Source: Sulfolobales archaeon Acd1
GTDB lineage: Archaea; Thermoproteota; Thermoprotei_A; Sulfolobales; Sulfolobaceae
Direction of reading: 5' to 3'
NCBI GenBank assembly: GCA_000389735.1
Contig: APJY01000005.1
Span: forward strand, 1 to 64,000
Length of the DNA stretch: 64,000 nt
Shown here: positions 17,244-28,200 of the stretch, piece by piece
How the letters are laid out: each line of letters opens with the position of its first letter
Position numbering within the stretch: position 1 is the stretch's first letter
The notes under the pieces: model-generated
Seen by the model: only the letters and a program-made list of their open reading frames with translations
What the model was told of the DNA's origin: nothing
Database searches by the model: none
Program-made: the position numbers and the translations under genes

Positions 17244-18235
17244 TTGTTTTAGGTATTGAAAGCACAGCCCATACGTTCGGAGTAGGCCTAGTTACGGACG
17301 AGCCTGAGGTAAAGATATTAGCGAACGTCAGGGACACTTACGTCCCCCCTAAGGGGGGTATGAAGCCCGGCGACCTCGCGAGGCATCACGCCGAGGTCGC
17401 GGCCGAGGTGACCAGGACCGCCTTGGAGAGGGCTGAAGTCTCGATTAGGAACATCGACTCCGTAGCCGTGGCCCTCGGGCCTGGGATGGGTCCTGCCCTG
17501 AGGGTGGGGGCCGTAGTCGCTAGGGGGTTGGCCCTGAAGTACGGCAAGCCCCTGGTTCCGGTGAACCACGGCGTCGCCCACATAGAGATCGGTATGTTCG
17601 CGACTAAGAGTAGAGACCCCCTGATCCTCTACCTGTCGGGAGGGAACACGATAATAGCTACCTACTATGAGGGGAGATACAGGGTCTTCGGCGAGACTTT
17701 AGACATAGCTCTGGGCAACATGATGGACGCCTTCGTCAGGGAGATAGGCCTCGCCCCGCCCTACGTGAGGAACGGGATGCACGTGATCGACATATGCGCC
17801 GAAGGGGGGAAGAACCTACTGGACCTGCCCTACGTGGTTAAGGGCAACGACATGTCCTTTTCCGGCCTGCTCACCGCCGCCCTTCGCCTTAAGGACAAGG
17901 TGAACATCCACGACCTGTGCTATAGCGTTAGGGAGTACGCCTTCGACATGCTCCTGGAGGCGACAGAAAGGGCCCTCGCTTTGACGGGCAAGAAGGAGAT
18001 CCTGGTAGTGGGAGGAGTGGCGGCTAGCGTCTCCCTGAGGGGCAAGCTCGAGGCCTTGGCCAAGGACAGGGGTGTCGAGCTGAAGGTCGTTCCTCCCGAG
18101 TACGCTGGGGACAACGGCGCCATGATAGCTTATACAGGGCTGTTAGCCTACAAGTCCGGCCAGAAGGTGGATCCTGAGAAGGCTATGGTGAGGCCGAGGT
18201 GGAGGATAGACCAAGTGGAGATTGGCTGGAGATAG
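17240..18235 (+). CDS. kae1: KEOPS catalytic subunit Kae1 (t6A synthesis)
   Basis: 331 aa. ASKHA fold starting [14 protein letters not shown]; metal-binding RHHAEVA near 48; nucleotide motifs [11 protein letters not shown] and [24 protein letters not shown] near the end. It transfers threonylcarbamoyl to A37 of ANN-decoding tRNAs. It overlaps the S27ae stop by ATGA and the Bud32 start by 37 nt. In this archaeon Kae1 and Bud32 are separate genes, unlike the fused euryarchaeal form. Confidence 0.96.
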   Translation: MIVLGIESTAHTFGVGLVTDEPEVKILANVRDTYVPPKGGMKPGDLARHHAEVAAEVTRTALERAEVSIRNIDSVAVALGPGMGPALRVGAVVARGLALKYGKPLVPVNHGVAHIEIGMFATKSRDPLILYLSGGNTIIATYYEGRYRVFGETLDIALGNMMDAFVREIGLAPPYVRNGMHVIDICAEGGKNLLDLPYVVKGNDMSFSGLLTAALRLKDKVNIHDLCYSVREYAFDMLLEATERALALTGKKEILVVGGVAASVSLRGKLEALAKDRGVELKVVPPEYAGDNGAMIAYTGLLAYKSGQKVDPEKAMVRPRWRIDQVEIGWR

Positions 18236-18867
18236 TCAGGGAGATAAAGAGGGGAGCGGAGGCGATAATCTACGAGGGGAGGCTGAAGGACCTCAAGGTA
18301 GTGATAAAGAGGAGGGTGAGGAAGCCCTACAGGCACCCGGGGCTGGATCACGCGATAAACTCCGAGAGGACGGCCAAAGAGGCCAGGCTGATGTACTTGG
18401 CTTTGAAGGCAGGGGTCAACGTGCCTGCCGTGATCCTCGCCCTCCCCCCTGAGTACACGCTGGTTATGGAGTACGTCGAGGGAACCCTCCTGAGGGACTC
18501 GCTTAAGCCGGACAGGAAGCTGGGGGAGACGATAGGGGAGATGGTGGGGAAGCTCCACAGAGGGGGGATAGCCCACGGCGACCTGACCACGGCTAACATG
18601 ATATTGACCCCGCAGAACGAGCTCTTCCTCATAGACTTCGGCCTAGCGAAGAGGAGCGACGACCTGGAGGACCACGCCACGGACGTGCACCTCTTCATGA
18701 GGGCTTTAGAGAGCGCTCACCCTGAGGCCAAGGAGGTGGTGATGCAGGGGTTCGTGGACGGCTACTCTATTTATGTTAGCGACTACAGGGACGTGATGGA
18801 GAAGGTTAAGGAGATAAGGATGAGGGGGAGGTACGTTGAGGAGAGGCGTAAAGGTTCTCACGTCTAA
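18199..18867 (+). CDS. bud32: KEOPS kinase/ATPase Bud32
   Basis: 222 aa from GTG. Minimal RIO-type kinase: [15 protein letters not shown]-loop equivalent, VVIKRR lysine, catalytic [11 protein letters not shown] (HGD) and metal-binding LIDFGLA. Bud32 activates Kae1 by ATP hydrolysis. Overlaps both neighbours, so translation is probably coupled. Confidence 0.95.
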   Translation: MEDRPSGDWLEIVREIKRGAEAIIYEGRLKDLKVVIKRRVRKPYRHPGLDHAINSERTAKEARLMYLALKAGVNVPAVILALPPEYTLVMEYVEGTLLRDSLKPDRKLGETIGEMVGKLHRGGIAHGDLTTANMILTPQNELFLIDFGLAKRSDDLEDHATDVHLFMRALESAHPEAKEVVMQGFVDGYSIYVSDYRDVMEKVKEIRMRGRYVEERRKGSHV

Positions 18868-19408
18868 CGAGGGGAAGTTCAGGGAGCTCGAAGCCCTGGC
18901 CAAGGGGTACGGGATAGAGCTGGAGTGGGTGAGAACGCCGAAGTGGGAGATACAGTCCGAGGACTTAGCCGAGATAGCCAAGTTCTCCGCTGAGATAGCC
19001 TTCTCTATGCTTAAGGAGCCGGTAATAGTGGAGGACACGGGCCTCTTCATAGACTCGCTCAACGGCTTCCCCGGGCCCTACACCAGTTACGCTAGGAAAA
19101 CCATAGGGCTTGAAGGGGTCCTGAAGCTCATGGAGGGGAAGAACGACAGGAGGGCCAGGTTCGTCACTTACCTCGCTTACGCTGACCCCTTCAACACCAA
19201 GGTGTTCGTTGGGGAAGTGAGGGGGGTCATAGCGGATTCGATCAGGGGGAGCAAGGGGTTCGGGTTCGACCCCATATTCGTGCCGGAAGGGAGCGACAAG
19301 ACGTTCGCCGAAATGGACGTGGAGGAGAAGAACAAGTACTCCCACAGGGCGAAGGCCTTCAGGGCTTTCGCGGAGTTCTTCAAGTCTTATACGCTAGAGT
19401 CTCCTTAA
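18836..19408 (+). CDS. dITP/XTP pyrophosphatase (Ham1/RdgB family)
   Basis: 190 aa from a TTG. Motifs [43 protein letters not shown] and SHRAKAFRAF are the Ham1 signature. It removes deaminated purine nucleotides. The start lies inside the end of bud32 (32-nt overlap), continuing the operon; the 3' end overlaps the convergent aldo/keto reductase by 29 nt. Confidence 0.93.
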   Translation: MRRGVKVLTSNEGKFRELEALAKGYGIELEWVRTPKWEIQSEDLAEIAKFSAEIAFSMLKEPVIVEDTGLFIDSLNGFPGPYTSYARKTIGLEGVLKLMEGKNDRRARFVTYLAYADPFNTKVFVGEVRGVIADSIRGSKGFGFDPIFVPEGSDKTFAEMDVEEKNKYSHRAKAFRAFAEFFKSYTLESP

Positions 19409-20354
19409 CGCTCTCCTCGTTGAGCTCCTTCAGGGAGGCCTCATAAACCGCCTTGATCTGGTTCATCAGCTCCTCGTCCAAGTCCTTATTCAGGGCATCA
19501 ACGAACCTCTCCAGATCCCTCGGGCTAGCCACGTTAGGCACCACCGAGCTGAAGCTGAACTTGAGGACGTAAAGGATCGCCACCTCGTAGAGCTTCAGCC
19601 CCTTCCTGTAGGCCAGTTCCTTAATAGGCTCAACGGCCTTCATCGCCCTCCTTATCCACCCCGAGTCCTTGAACCTCCTGTGGAGCTTCGGGTCGAAGGC
19701 TAGGGGGTTCCTCTCCTCGTCCAGGACGTCGGAGGCGTGGGGAACCCTGACCACTTTGCCGACGTTGTACTTGTCGAACGTCCTACCGGGCTCCTGCTCT
19801 ATGAGGTTGAATATGAACTCGAGGCCCTGGTAGCCCACCTCTATGGCCTTCAGGCCCTCCTCCAGCCAGCCCAACGTGGGTCCTAGGGCAACGCCGACGC
19901 TCCTGGCTATCCCGTCTCGCCTCAGGGACTCCATGAACTCGAAGACCTTCCTGTCCTCTATGTTCCTCATCTTCGGGTTGTGCAGCATCAGGATATCGAT
20001 GTAGTCGGTGTTGAGCCTCTTCAGGGACTGTTCAACCGCGAACCTCAGGTAATCCAGATCGAAGTTGAGCCTCACCCTTCCCCCCTGTTTGTGGTAGAAG
20101 TCTAGCCCCACCTTGGTCAGGATGACTATCTTATCCCTCTTGGTCCCAAGGGCCCTGGCTATTACCTCTTCCCCCTTCCCCTCGCCGTAGACGTCCGCGG
20201 TATCGAAGAACGTTATCCCGAGATCGAAGGCCCTCCTAACGACCTCCTCCGCTTTATCTATATCGCCTCCCCATTCCTCGCTCACCAACGACCAAAGGCC
20301 GAGGCCTAGCTCGCTGACCAAGATGCCCGTAGTACCGAAGGGCCTGTGCCTCAA
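19380..20354 (-). CDS. Aldo/keto reductase
   Basis: About 324 aa from the TTG at 20354; a GTG seven codons further upstream at 20375 is also open. TIM-barrel with the tetrad visible: Asp and Tyr in FFDTADVYGEG, Lys in ILTKVGLD and His in LMLHNPKM. NAD(P)H-dependent carbonyl reductase of the bacterial/archaeal YajO-like group; the substrate is unknown. RHRPFGTTG at the start is typical for the family and supports the shorter version. Confidence 0.85.
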   Translation of the reverse strand: MRHRPFGTTGILVSELGLGLWSLVSEEWGGDIDKAEEVVRRAFDLGITFFDTADVYGEGKGEEVIARALGTKRDKIVILTKVGLDFYHKQGGRVRLNFDLDYLRFAVEQSLKRLNTDYIDILMLHNPKMRNIEDRKVFEFMESLRRDGIARSVGVALGPTLGWLEEGLKAIEVGYQGLEFIFNLIEQEPGRTFDKYNVGKVVRVPHASDVLDEERNPLAFDPKLHRRFKDSGWIRRAMKAVEPIKELAYRKGLKLYEVAILYVLKFSFSSVVPNVASPRDLERFVDALNKDLDEELMNQIKAVYEASLKELNEESVKETLAYKT

Positions 20355-20420
20355 GGTTCTACACTGAAAACCCACTTCACGGAATTTGAGTAAAATCGTT
20401 TCAGTTAGTGAAGTGGCTAC

Positions 20421-20750
20421 ATGCTAGTGAGAGTGCCGCAGGAAGGGCTGGAGAGGATAATAGAGGGCTTAAAGAGGAAGGTCTACGACTATAACTCGAG
20501 CCTCAGGGGCACCGGGGTTTACCTCAAGCCGTACCACATAGTTAAGAAGGGATGGAAGACTTACGTTTATGTCGGGAGGTACTGGTACCACTTGGAGAGG
20601 GTGAACGGGAAGCTGAGGTGGAGGTATTTAGGCAAATCCAAGCCCTTCCCCCACCTCCCGGACCCGCCGGCGATACCGGAACTGACGATTGTGATAGAGG
20701 GTAAGGAGTGCTACGTCGACGATAAGGCCTTAGAGCAACTCGAAGGATAA
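20421..20750 (+). CDS. Conserved hypothetical protein
   Basis: 109 aa, basic, rich in Tyr/Trp/Lys (YVYVGRYWYHLERV, LRWRYLGK), suggesting a nucleic-acid-binding beta domain. No family recognised. ATG start; its 3' end overlaps the convergent A-ATPase subunit C gene by 21 nt. Confidence 0.6.
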   Translation: MLVRVPQEGLERIIEGLKRKVYDYNSSLRGTGVYLKPYHIVKKGWKTYVYVGRYWYHLERVNGKLRWRYLGKSKPFPHLPDPPAIPELTIVIEGKECYVDDKALEQLEG

Positions 20751-21725
20751 TAAGCTAGCTATTTTGTCCCTGGGGAGCCTCGCGTCTATCCCTGAAACTA
20801 TCGTGACTAAGTCCTGGTAGTCTAGCCTGATTAGCTCCGCCACTGCGACCGCGGTGGCTGGAGTGAAGGGAGAGCCCTGGAAGGCCAGGTAAGCTGCCCT
20901 CCTGGCGTTCCTCCTGGCCAGGACCCTCAGCTCGTTGAGTGCCTCCAGCGGTTTCTCTGACTTCACCTGCTTCCCCAGCTCCGTCTTCCTTATAACCTCG
21001 TACAGCAGGCTAGGGTTGCCGGTCGCCGCGTCCTTGACCTCATCGCCGACCGTGCAGCCCTCCATCACCGCGTTCCTCAGGGCGAAGGCCGTGGAGAGGG
21101 CGAAGTAGTCGGCGTAGCCGCAAAGGATCTTCTTTATCGGTCCCTGCCAGTCCCCCCTCAGGGAGACGGTCGAGGCGTAAAGCCTCCTAAGAATCAAGGC
21201 CTCCACGAGGTTGCTGATCACTGAAGGTGAGGACTCCTTGCCCGCTTTGTTCAGGGCCTCGTTCAAGGCCGAGGCTAGGGTCCTAGACGAGTTGGAGACC
21301 AGGTTGATGAGGGACTGAACGGTGGATATAGACTCGATCCCCCTGATCAGGGTCAGGTTCTGCCTGGCGAACGCCCGCGCCGGGTTACCCCTCTCGAGGG
21401 AGAAAGCGTAAGATATCGCGGACTCCATTTCGTCCAGGGCCAGCAACCCCACATAAGCGTCGACCACGTCGGCGACAAACTTCGAGTTCTTCGACATACT
21501 GGAAAGGCCCTTCAGCTTAAGCAGGGCCGTCTCCTTAAGGTTGGTCAACACGGGACCAGGGGCGTTGAGGCCCTCCTTGGTGACCAACTTCTTCTCGTAG
21601 AGAACTGCGAGGAGTTCCTGGAAGTTCTTGGACGTCAGAAGCTCCTCCACATCCTCTTTACTTATCGTACCGGACTTCAGAATCCTCGAGATGGCGCTGG
21701 TGTAGGCGAACACCGGCATGCTCAA
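20730..21725 (-). CDS. atpC: A-type ATP synthase subunit C
   Basis: 331 aa, all-helical. The layout (MPVFAYTSAISRIL..., LLALDEMESAISYAF, paired ..LLYEVIRKTELG..., final LIRLDYQDLVTIVSGIDARLPRDKIASLLSF) matches V/A-ATPase subunit C, which couples the central stalk to the membrane ring. It overlaps the upstream stalk-like gene by ATGA. The main catalytic atp operon is not in this window. Confidence 0.75.
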   Translation of the reverse strand: MSMPVFAYTSAISRILKSGTISKEDVEELLTSKNFQELLAVLYEKKLVTKEGLNAPGPVLTNLKETALLKLKGLSSMSKNSKFVADVVDAYVGLLALDEMESAISYAFSLERGNPARAFARQNLTLIRGIESISTVQSLINLVSNSSRTLASALNEALNKAGKESSPSVISNLVEALILRRLYASTVSLRGDWQGPIKKILCGYADYFALSTAFALRNAVMEGCTVGDEVKDAATGNPSLLYEVIRKTELGKQVKSEKPLEALNELRVLARRNARRAAYLAFQGSPFTPATAVAVAELIRLDYQDLVTIVSGIDARLPRDKIASLLSFELL

Positions 21726-22054
21726 GACTTCAGCACCTCAATTACCTTAGAGACGAGGAAGTCGACGGCCCTGTTGAAGTTCCTCTGTGCGGCACCGTCC
21801 ACAAGGCTGATCTCTTCCTTCTTCTTGGCCTCGTAGTTGGCCCTCATCTTCTCGAGCTCCTCGTTGATTTCCTTGTCTATCATGGCGTAGATCTCCTGAA
21901 GCTTCTTCTCCGCCTCCTTGGCTATGGCGTTCGAAAGGTCGTTAGCCAAGAGAAGGAGCCTCTTACCCATATCTGAGACCTCGAACTCCTTACTGTTCAG
22001 ACCGTTCTCGAGAGCCAGGACCGCGTTGACGTAATCGGCGAACTTGGACGACAT
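21722..22054 (-). CDS. Coiled-coil protein, possible A-ATPase peripheral stalk subunit
   Basis: 110 aa; a long charged helix (residues 30-85, LLANDLSNAIAKEAEKK, EEMRANYEAKKKEE pattern) then a short amphipathic end (RAVDFLVSKVIEVL). Size, coiled coil and its position directly upstream of atpC suggest an E/G/H-type stalk component, but sequence alone does not prove it. Confidence 0.55.
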   Translation of the reverse strand: MSSKFADYVNAVLALENGLNSKEFEVSDMGKRLLLLANDLSNAIAKEAEKKLQEIYAMIDKEINEELEKMRANYEAKKKEEISLVDGAAQRNFNRAVDFLVSKVIEVLKS

Positions 22055-22077
22055 CAGAAATGAAGGAAAAGCCTCAC

Positions 22078-22839
22078 TTATATTGATTTCCTCGCCCTGA
22101 TGATGTAACCTGTGTGGACAACTCCTACGTTCCTGGGTCTCACGGCGTTCTCCTTGACCTGATACTCCCTGAGTATTAGCTCCTCGGCGTGTACGTCGGT
22201 GAAGCCGTTGGCCTGCATGGCCAAAGCGACCTTCTCGACCTGGTTCACGGTGGGGACGAAGACGACCAGGGAGGCGGAGGGCTTCAGGGCGTTGTGAGCG
22301 GCTCGTAAGGCGTTCCAGGGGTCCGGCATGTCGAGGAAAACGGCGTCAGCCTCCTCCTCGTCGAACCCCTCCCTAACGTCCTTAAGCCTGAACTCTATGT
22401 TCGTGAAGCCGAGCGTCTCCGCGTTCCTTCTGGCCGCCTCTTGCATGTCTTTCCTGACGTCGTAGGAGATCACCTTACCCGTGTTGTTGAGGAAGTAGGC
22501 GAGCGTTAACGCCAGGAATCCCGAGCCTGTGCCTGCCTCGAGGACCTTAGAGCCGGCCCTTATTCCGGAGGAGTAAATCATGTAAGCTATGTCCTTAGGG
22601 TAAAGGACTTGAGAGGGCCTGTTCAGGCCGAAATAAATGTCGAAGGGAGTGGGCCTGAGGATCTCGGCCTTAGCGCTTTTCGAGGTCTGAACCGAGCTGC
22701 CGTACTCCTTGCCTATGACATCGGCGAGCCTTATGAAGCCCTTATCGGTGTGCAGCGTCTTCTGAGGCAGGGCCTTGACCAGGTAGACCCTCTTCGGGTC
22801 TATCCTTATTACCACCGGATCCCCTTCCTTGATGGGCAT
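22078..22839 (-). CDS. trmI: tRNA (adenine-57/58-N1) methyltransferase TrmI
   Basis: 253 aa from the ATG at 22839. N-terminal barrel ([10 protein letters not shown]...) then a class I SAM domain: [28 protein letters not shown] and VFLDMPDPW. The [21 protein letters not shown] linker is typical of archaeal TrmI. Makes m1A57/58 in tRNA, important for heat stability. The frame is open 31 codons further upstream, but homologues begin at M(P)IKEGD and GAGG directly precedes this ATG. Confidence 0.9.
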   Translation of the reverse strand: MPIKEGDPVVIRIDPKRVYLVKALPQKTLHTDKGFIRLADVIGKEYGSSVQTSKSAKAEILRPTPFDIYFGLNRPSQVLYPKDIAYMIYSSGIRAGSKVLEAGTGSGFLALTLAYFLNNTGKVISYDVRKDMQEAARRNAETLGFTNIEFRLKDVREGFDEEEADAVFLDMPDPWNALRAAHNALKPSASLVVFVPTVNQVEKVALAMQANGFTDVHAEELILREYQVKENAVRPRNVGVVHTGYIIRARKSI

Positions 22840-22955
22840 CCTCGGGAAGAGGTTAAGGCCCTCGTTAAAACGTTTAGGGAAAAAGCCGGTCGAAGAGTAC
22901 GTTAAAACGTCAGATCTGGTGTCTTTCTTCACCTATCTAGGATTACCAGCCCTCA

Positions 22956-23102
22956 TCACGTTTCCATGTAAAGTTCCTTCCGCAGGAACTCGTTGAGGGC
23001 GAGCCTAATAATCTCGCTCCTGTTGGAGTACCTACCCGTTACGACGAGTTCGTCCATCGCCTCTAAGAATTTATCAGGCAACTTCACGGTTACTATCCTC
23101 AT
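22956..23102 (-). CDS. Ribbon-helix-helix (CopG-type) regulator
   Basis: 48 aa. [20 protein letters not shown] gives the ribbon strand and helix 1, then [18 protein letters not shown] is the classic RHH second helix with its Ser/Arg N-cap. Such dimers bind palindromic DNA and often control adjacent genes; the neighbouring TrmB-type regulator gene at 23140 and trmI are candidates, but no operator was identified. Confidence 0.85.
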   Translation of the reverse strand: MRIVTVKLPDKFLEAMDELVVTGRYSNRSEIIRLALNEFLRKELYMET

Positions 23103-23139
23103 ACCGCTTCGGAAGGAATGTTTCATCTGATGAACCCTT

Positions 23140-23868
23140 TTAAGCGGTTTCCCAGAGGTGGTCGAAGTAAATCCGTCCGATGGAGACGAAAAACTGGTGG
23201 TTGGAGGTTATCGCTCCCATCACGTTCCCTGTCTCGACAACTAGAACTATTGAGTTGTCCCCCACAGCTCCGCTCCCGAACATCCCCTTCCTCACCTTCA
23301 CCTCCACCCTGCTCGGCATTGAAAGTTCTATCCCATGCTCCAAGAGGACCCTGACGGAGGCCCTCTTCGACGCCTCCTCCAAAGCCCTGACGAGATGATC
23401 GTCGATCAACGCCCTGTGAGCCAAGGCCACGTCGAGGCTCCTGATAGACCTCCTCACGACGCTCAGGAGCGCGTCCTTGACGGCCCTCCCGCTCACGACG
23501 CCCACGGTCTCCACGGATGGTCTGGTGGATAGGAGCGAGTGGAAGGGAATTATCACGTCCCTCTCTATCTCCTCTACAGTGTCGTAAACCTTATCTTTCA
23601 GCGACCTCCAGACCTCGAGGAGCGGAACGGCCTCGTACTTGGCGGGCCTTTCCGAGGTCTTCCTCACCCATCCCCTCTCCACGAGCGCTCCCAACATTGG
23701 ATAGACCTTGACCTGGCTTATGCCAAGCCTTTGGGCCAGCTCCTTACCGGTCAGCGGACCCTCCATTAGTAAAGTGACGTAAAGCTTCACCTCGTTCTTG
23801 GTGACCCCGAGGGCTCTGGCGTACGGCGAAACCCTCTCGATGAGCTCGTCCAGGAGGTTCAACGCCAT
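23140..23868 (-). CDS. TrmB-family transcriptional regulator
   Basis: 242 aa. N-terminal winged helix: [43 protein letters not shown] (about 26-68). A short coiled dimer helix follows, then a phospholipase-D-like effector domain ([21 protein letters not shown]..., [22 protein letters not shown]) as in TrmB relatives. The ligand is unknown. Divergent from rps25e; TATA-like motifs for both genes lie in the 49-nt gap. Confidence 0.82.
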   Translation of the reverse strand: MALNLLDELIERVSPYARALGVTKNEVKLYVTLLMEGPLTGKELAQRLGISQVKVYPMLGALVERGWVRKTSERPAKYEAVPLLEVWRSLKDKVYDTVEEIERDVIIPFHSLLSTRPSVETVGVVSGRAVKDALLSVVRRSIRSLDVALAHRALIDDHLVRALEEASKRASVRVLLEHGIELSMPSRVEVKVRKGMFGSGAVGDNSIVLVVETGNVMGAITSNHQFFVSIGRIYFDHLWETA

Positions 23869-23917
23869 ATTAAGAGGTTATAAGCCTGAACGGTTAAATT
23901 TTGGCCGAGGTGAGGCC

Positions 23918-24244
23918 ATGGGCGGAGCGTCGAAGAAGCCGATATCGAGCGTAGAGAAAAGGTTGAAGAGACAACAGGAGGAGGCCGAGAAGAAGGAGAA
24001 GAAGAAGGCCGCTTCTAAGACCGGGAAAGAAGTCATAAGCAGGAACGTTACGGTCGATGACGAGACGAGGAAGAAGATCCAGGAAGAGCTCAAGGCCGAG
24101 AAGGTCGTAACGCCATACGTGTTGGCCCAGAGGGCTGGCGTTACGATTAGCGTAGCTAAGAAGATCCTGGAGCAGCTGGCTAACGAGGGCGAGATAAAGC
24201 TGGTAGCCAAGAACAGGAGAACCGCGATTTACGTAGCTTCATAA
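23918..24244 (+). CDS. rps25e: Ribosomal protein S25e
   Basis: 108 aa from the ATG at 23918, preceded by gaggtgagg. Basic N-terminal tail rich in lysine, then the winged-helix core VTVDDETRKKIQEEL, TPYVLAQRAGVTISVAKKILEQL and TAIYV. An open frame continues 40 codons upstream but is not conserved-looking and crosses the divergent promoter region. Confidence 0.93.
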   Translation: MGGASKKPISSVEKRLKRQQEEAEKKEKKKAASKTGKEVISRNVTVDDETRKKIQEELKAEKVVTPYVLAQRAGVTISVAKKILEQLANEGEIKLVAKNRRTAIYVAS

Positions 24245-24253
24245 GGTAGGACC

Positions 24254-25183
24254 TCAACCTTCCTCCAGCTCTTCCTCCTCTTTTTTCTCGTCCTCTTTCT
24301 TCGTTGTCGGCTCCCTCCACTTGACGTGGGACTTGCTCCTAGCCCTCTCATCCGCGAGCTTCCTTATGCCCTTACATATCTCGAAGACCTCCTCCGGGGT
24401 GTCGGTCATCCTTCTGACGCTGTTGCTCTTCTGAAGGAGGACCACGCTCTCGAAGGTCAGGAGGCTGTCCTCCTTCTCGGCCATGTCGTAGACCGAGCCG
24501 TCCGGCAGGACCACCATGGAAGGCGCCCCGCCTAGGAAGTTGTTGTACTTATCAACCACCTCGCCTCCAGCTACGACCACGGGTAAGCCCAATTGGACTG
24601 CCATCGCTGTGGCGGAGCTCTCCAGGGCCTTATTGAAGTCCAAGGGCCAAGGCTTCATGACAGAGTAAAGCATGTTAGCGCCGTAGAGCCTCAGCAACCT
24701 TCCTATTTCCGGCGTGAGCAGGTCGTCCTCCAACAGGACGCCTACCTTCCTTTCGAGATCCATCGTTACGGGCTCCTTACCCGAAGCTATCCCGAGCTCC
24801 CTCTCCCTCGGAGAAGTTATGACCTTCCTGTACTTGCCTATTATCTCCCCGTAGGGGTTAATGAATAGGCTCGTCAGGAAGACCTTGGGTCCCGCCTGCT
24901 CGACGATTGAACCCGTCATCACGTACATCTCCGACTCTGTGGCGAGCTCAATGAGCGTGGTAGTGATCTGGCCGGGGATCTTCTCGCTCAGGTTCTTCAC
25001 CAAGCTCCTAAGCCTCTTCGTGTTGTCGTAGACTTCTATGACGTTTCCCACGGGAAACAACGAGGGGAGGATCACCATTTTGACGCCTTTGTCCTTGGCC
25101 TTCTTCAGGAGCTCCTTAGCCTTCTCGATGTTGTTCCTTCTCATCAGCTCCACTAACCTTAGGTGCAGTATCCCGACGAGCAA
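24254..25183 (-). CDS. Nitrilase-fold protein lacking catalytic residues
   Basis: 309 aa. Overall nitrilase/C-N hydrolase layout (KAKDKGVKMVILP, GEIIGKYRKVI, GANMLYSVMKPW), but of the Glu-Lys-Cys triad only Lys120 remains. The Glu position in the usual L-P-E reads LPSLF (Ser41), and the usual I-C-Y-D reads LEDD (Glu152 instead of Cys). An amidase activity is therefore unlikely; a binding or regulatory role is more plausible. A highly charged Lys/Glu tail (about 280-309) is added. It lies 51 nt after reverse gyrase on the same strand. Confidence 0.75.
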   Translation of the reverse strand: MLVGILHLRLVELMRRNNIEKAKELLKKAKDKGVKMVILPSLFPVGNVIEVYDNTKRLRSLVKNLSEKIPGQITTTLIELATESEMYVMTGSIVEQAGPKVFLTSLFINPYGEIIGKYRKVITSPRERELGIASGKEPVTMDLERKVGVLLEDDLLTPEIGRLLRLYGANMLYSVMKPWPLDFNKALESSATAMAVQLGLPVVVAGGEVVDKYNNFLGGAPSMVVLPDGSVYDMAEKEDSLLTFESVVLLQKSNSVRRMTDTPEEVFEICKGIRKLADERARSKSHVKWREPTTKKEDEKKEEEELEEG

Positions 25184-25234
25184 GCCATAGCACCTCAGCT
25201 GTACGCCAATCGCCTCTTTTTCAAATTGATCTAG

Positions 25235-28200
25235 TTATATTATTTTGCTGATCTCCTCGTAAACCTCGTTCAGGACGTCCACGTAATACCTTGCTCCCTG
25301 TTCAATCTCGTCCATCTTTTTGAGTAGGGACACCGTCCTAGCCTCGCTCACCAGCTCCTTTATCTTCTTCCTCACCTCGCTCAGCCCGGAGTCGTCCTTA
25401 GGGCTCAGGAACTCGTAAACCGCCGTTCCCAAGGGGGTCGGGATCAGCCATTTCTTGCTCTTGCTCTCTAACACGTAGCCCCTCCTCTTCAGGGTCGAGA
25501 TTATTGTGGCGTAAGTGCTGGGCCTGCCTATTTCCTTCCTCCTCATCTCGCTCACTAGCTCCCCTTCTGAGTAGAGCCTGAAGTCGCTCTTCTGGAAGGA
25601 CTTGACTATTTGCAACCCGAAGGAACACTCGCCGGAGCCGCAGAGCTCCTTGAGCTGGGGTATTATGGGCCTCTGCAGCCTGAAGGGGGTGTAAACCATC
25701 AGGTCCTGGAGATCCTGGGAGAGCTTGCCGAACCCCTTAAACGAGAAGTCCACCACCCTCTCAGCCCTGTTACAGTCGGCCTTGTTATCGGAATCGCAGT
25801 CCAACTTGACCTCGTTGCCCTCCTCGTCGTAGACCTTGTACTCTAAGACCTCAAAGGTTAACTCCATGGGAGCCAGCTGGCTCGTTATGAACCTCCTGAA
25901 GATCAGGTCGTAAACTAAGAAGTGTTCCCTCCTGAACTGCACGGGCGGGTTTATCTCTGCTTCCTCTATCGCCAGCCTGAGCTTGTCAACGTCTAGCGGC
26001 TTAGTGGGCCTTATCGCCTCGTGTGCCCCTCCCTCGCCCCAAGTCCTGGGAACGAAGAGCCTCTTGTAGTCCTCGCCCAACGCGTCCTTCAGGTAGGATT
26101 CGGCCACACCGATGCCTGCGCTAGATATTCTGGTGCTGTCGGTCCTGTGGTAAGTTATCAGGCCGCTCTCGAAGAGGTCCTGGGCTATCCTCATGGTCTC
26201 CGAGGCGGTTAGCTTGTAGAGCTGGGCCGCGTCGGCCAGTAAAGCGTCCGTCGTGTACGGGGGCAGGGGGTTCTGGACTTCTGTTTTCGTGTCTAGCCTG
26301 AGGAACTTTATGACCAGACTCGAGTGCTTATTTATTCCCCTGTCCTTGTCCCTTGGGATCAAGACGTAAAAGCCCTCGAGGCCCCTTATCTCCGCCGTGT
26401 AGACCCTCCTCTTGGTTCTGTTGAAGTCCTCGTAGCGTTTGACCACCCATCCCAGGACGGGGGTTTGAACCCTTCCCGCGCTCAGGTTCCTGTTCTCGTC
26501 GCAGGAGTAACCCTTCTCGTCCAGCCTCTTCTCCCTGCAATAGTCCCTCCAGAACTCCGTCTGTAGCTTCCGGGAGAGGGTGAAGCCTATCCACCTGTCC
26601 TCTATTCTCCTAACTATCTGGGCCTCAACTAGGTTCAGGTTGAAGTCCCTCGGGTTGTTGATAGCGTTAACTATCGCCTTCCTGGTCACCTCGTGGAACT
26701 CCGCCCTCCTTATGTTGGGGTTGAAGGGCCTCAGCGCCAAATACAGGTCCCAGGCGATCTTCTCGCCCTCGGTGTCGGGATCCGTTCCGATGAGCACTAA
26801 GTCGGACTCGACCACCAAGTCCCTGAGGGCCTCCACGGTCCTCGTCTTGTCCCTCACTATGGGGGAACCGCAGATGGGGCACTTGCCCTCGACCGTCTGG
26901 GTCAGTTGGTGACCGTTAGCACACCTCTTTATGGTGGCGTAGTAGGGGACGTACTTCACCCCTCCGTTCCTTTCGATCTCCACCCCGTGGAACCCTCTCT
27001 CCTCGGTCGTCAGGTCGTAGACGTGTCCCTGGCTGGCCACAACGTTGAGTATCCCGTTCTCTATGACGGTCTCGTAAACCCTCAGGCCGCCCAGGTCTCT
27101 CACGCTAGGTTTCGAGAAGAACCCGGAGATCGTCTTCGCCTTGGTAGGCGACTCCACTATGAAGGTTATCGTCTTTATCTTCTCCAACTGCGGCTCGGTG
27201 CTCTCCTTCCTAGCCTTGATTATCTCGTTCCTCTCCCTCTCTATCTTCCCTATTATTTCGTCAGCTGACGAACCCCCGATGGTCCAGGAGTCCAAGTCAA
27301 AGGGCTTCCAGTCGACCTGCTCTAGGACTAAGCCCAGCCTCCAGCTGAGGGACTGGAATAGGGCGTCGTGATCGACCATTAGGATCGAGAGGCCGGTGGT
27401 TAACGAACCCGCGTAGATCCTAGATGTCCTACCGCTAGCCTGGATGTAAGTCAGGAAATCGGGCGCGAGTATGCTGTCCCCCTCTATTATGATGTTGCCC
27501 TTCTCGGCCACCACCTTGAGGGTCGCCTCGTCCTTGAGGGTCTCCCCCACCACCTCGTAGGCCCTCTTGAACGTTTCGTCCTCCAGCTTGCCCTCCTTGA
27601 TCTCGTTGTAAAGCATTGCGACTCCGGAAGGCGACATCGCCATCAGCCTCTTCCTTATCCTACCCGCTAGCCTCGCCAGTTCCTTATCTTGCTTTACAGT
27701 GGCCAAAACGGAAAGAATCCTGGAGACGAGGAACGGGGGCGGGGTCTCGCCTATCCTGAACTTGAACTTGGGAATGCCGTAGAATATGGCGTACTTGACC
27801 CTCCAAGGGATGTCGAGCCCCCTTACCAGAAGGCCGTAGTGGAAGGCCGAGCCGACGAGGGCCTTGAGCTCGCCGTTGATGAAAGCGCCTATCTTCCTCG
27901 TGCTCTCGGACGCTATGAACTCGCTGGGTATCCCGTTGTCCTGGAGTAGCTCAGCCAGCTGCTTACCTTTCTTCTGCCCCTTATCCACAGGGACGAAGAC
28001 CAGGATCCCGTCTCCCAGCCTCTTAGCTAATTTAAGCAAGAGCTCGTCCGCCTCCTCCTCGCTCCCCGGCATCCTCAAGTAAGCGTCGATCACGTTCCTC
28101 AGGTAAACGACGGCTCCCCCAGGCCTGAAACCCATGAGCGACGACACCGTGGGGCTCCCCCTGGTTATCGTTGCCGAAGAGAACACCACGATCTTGCCGC

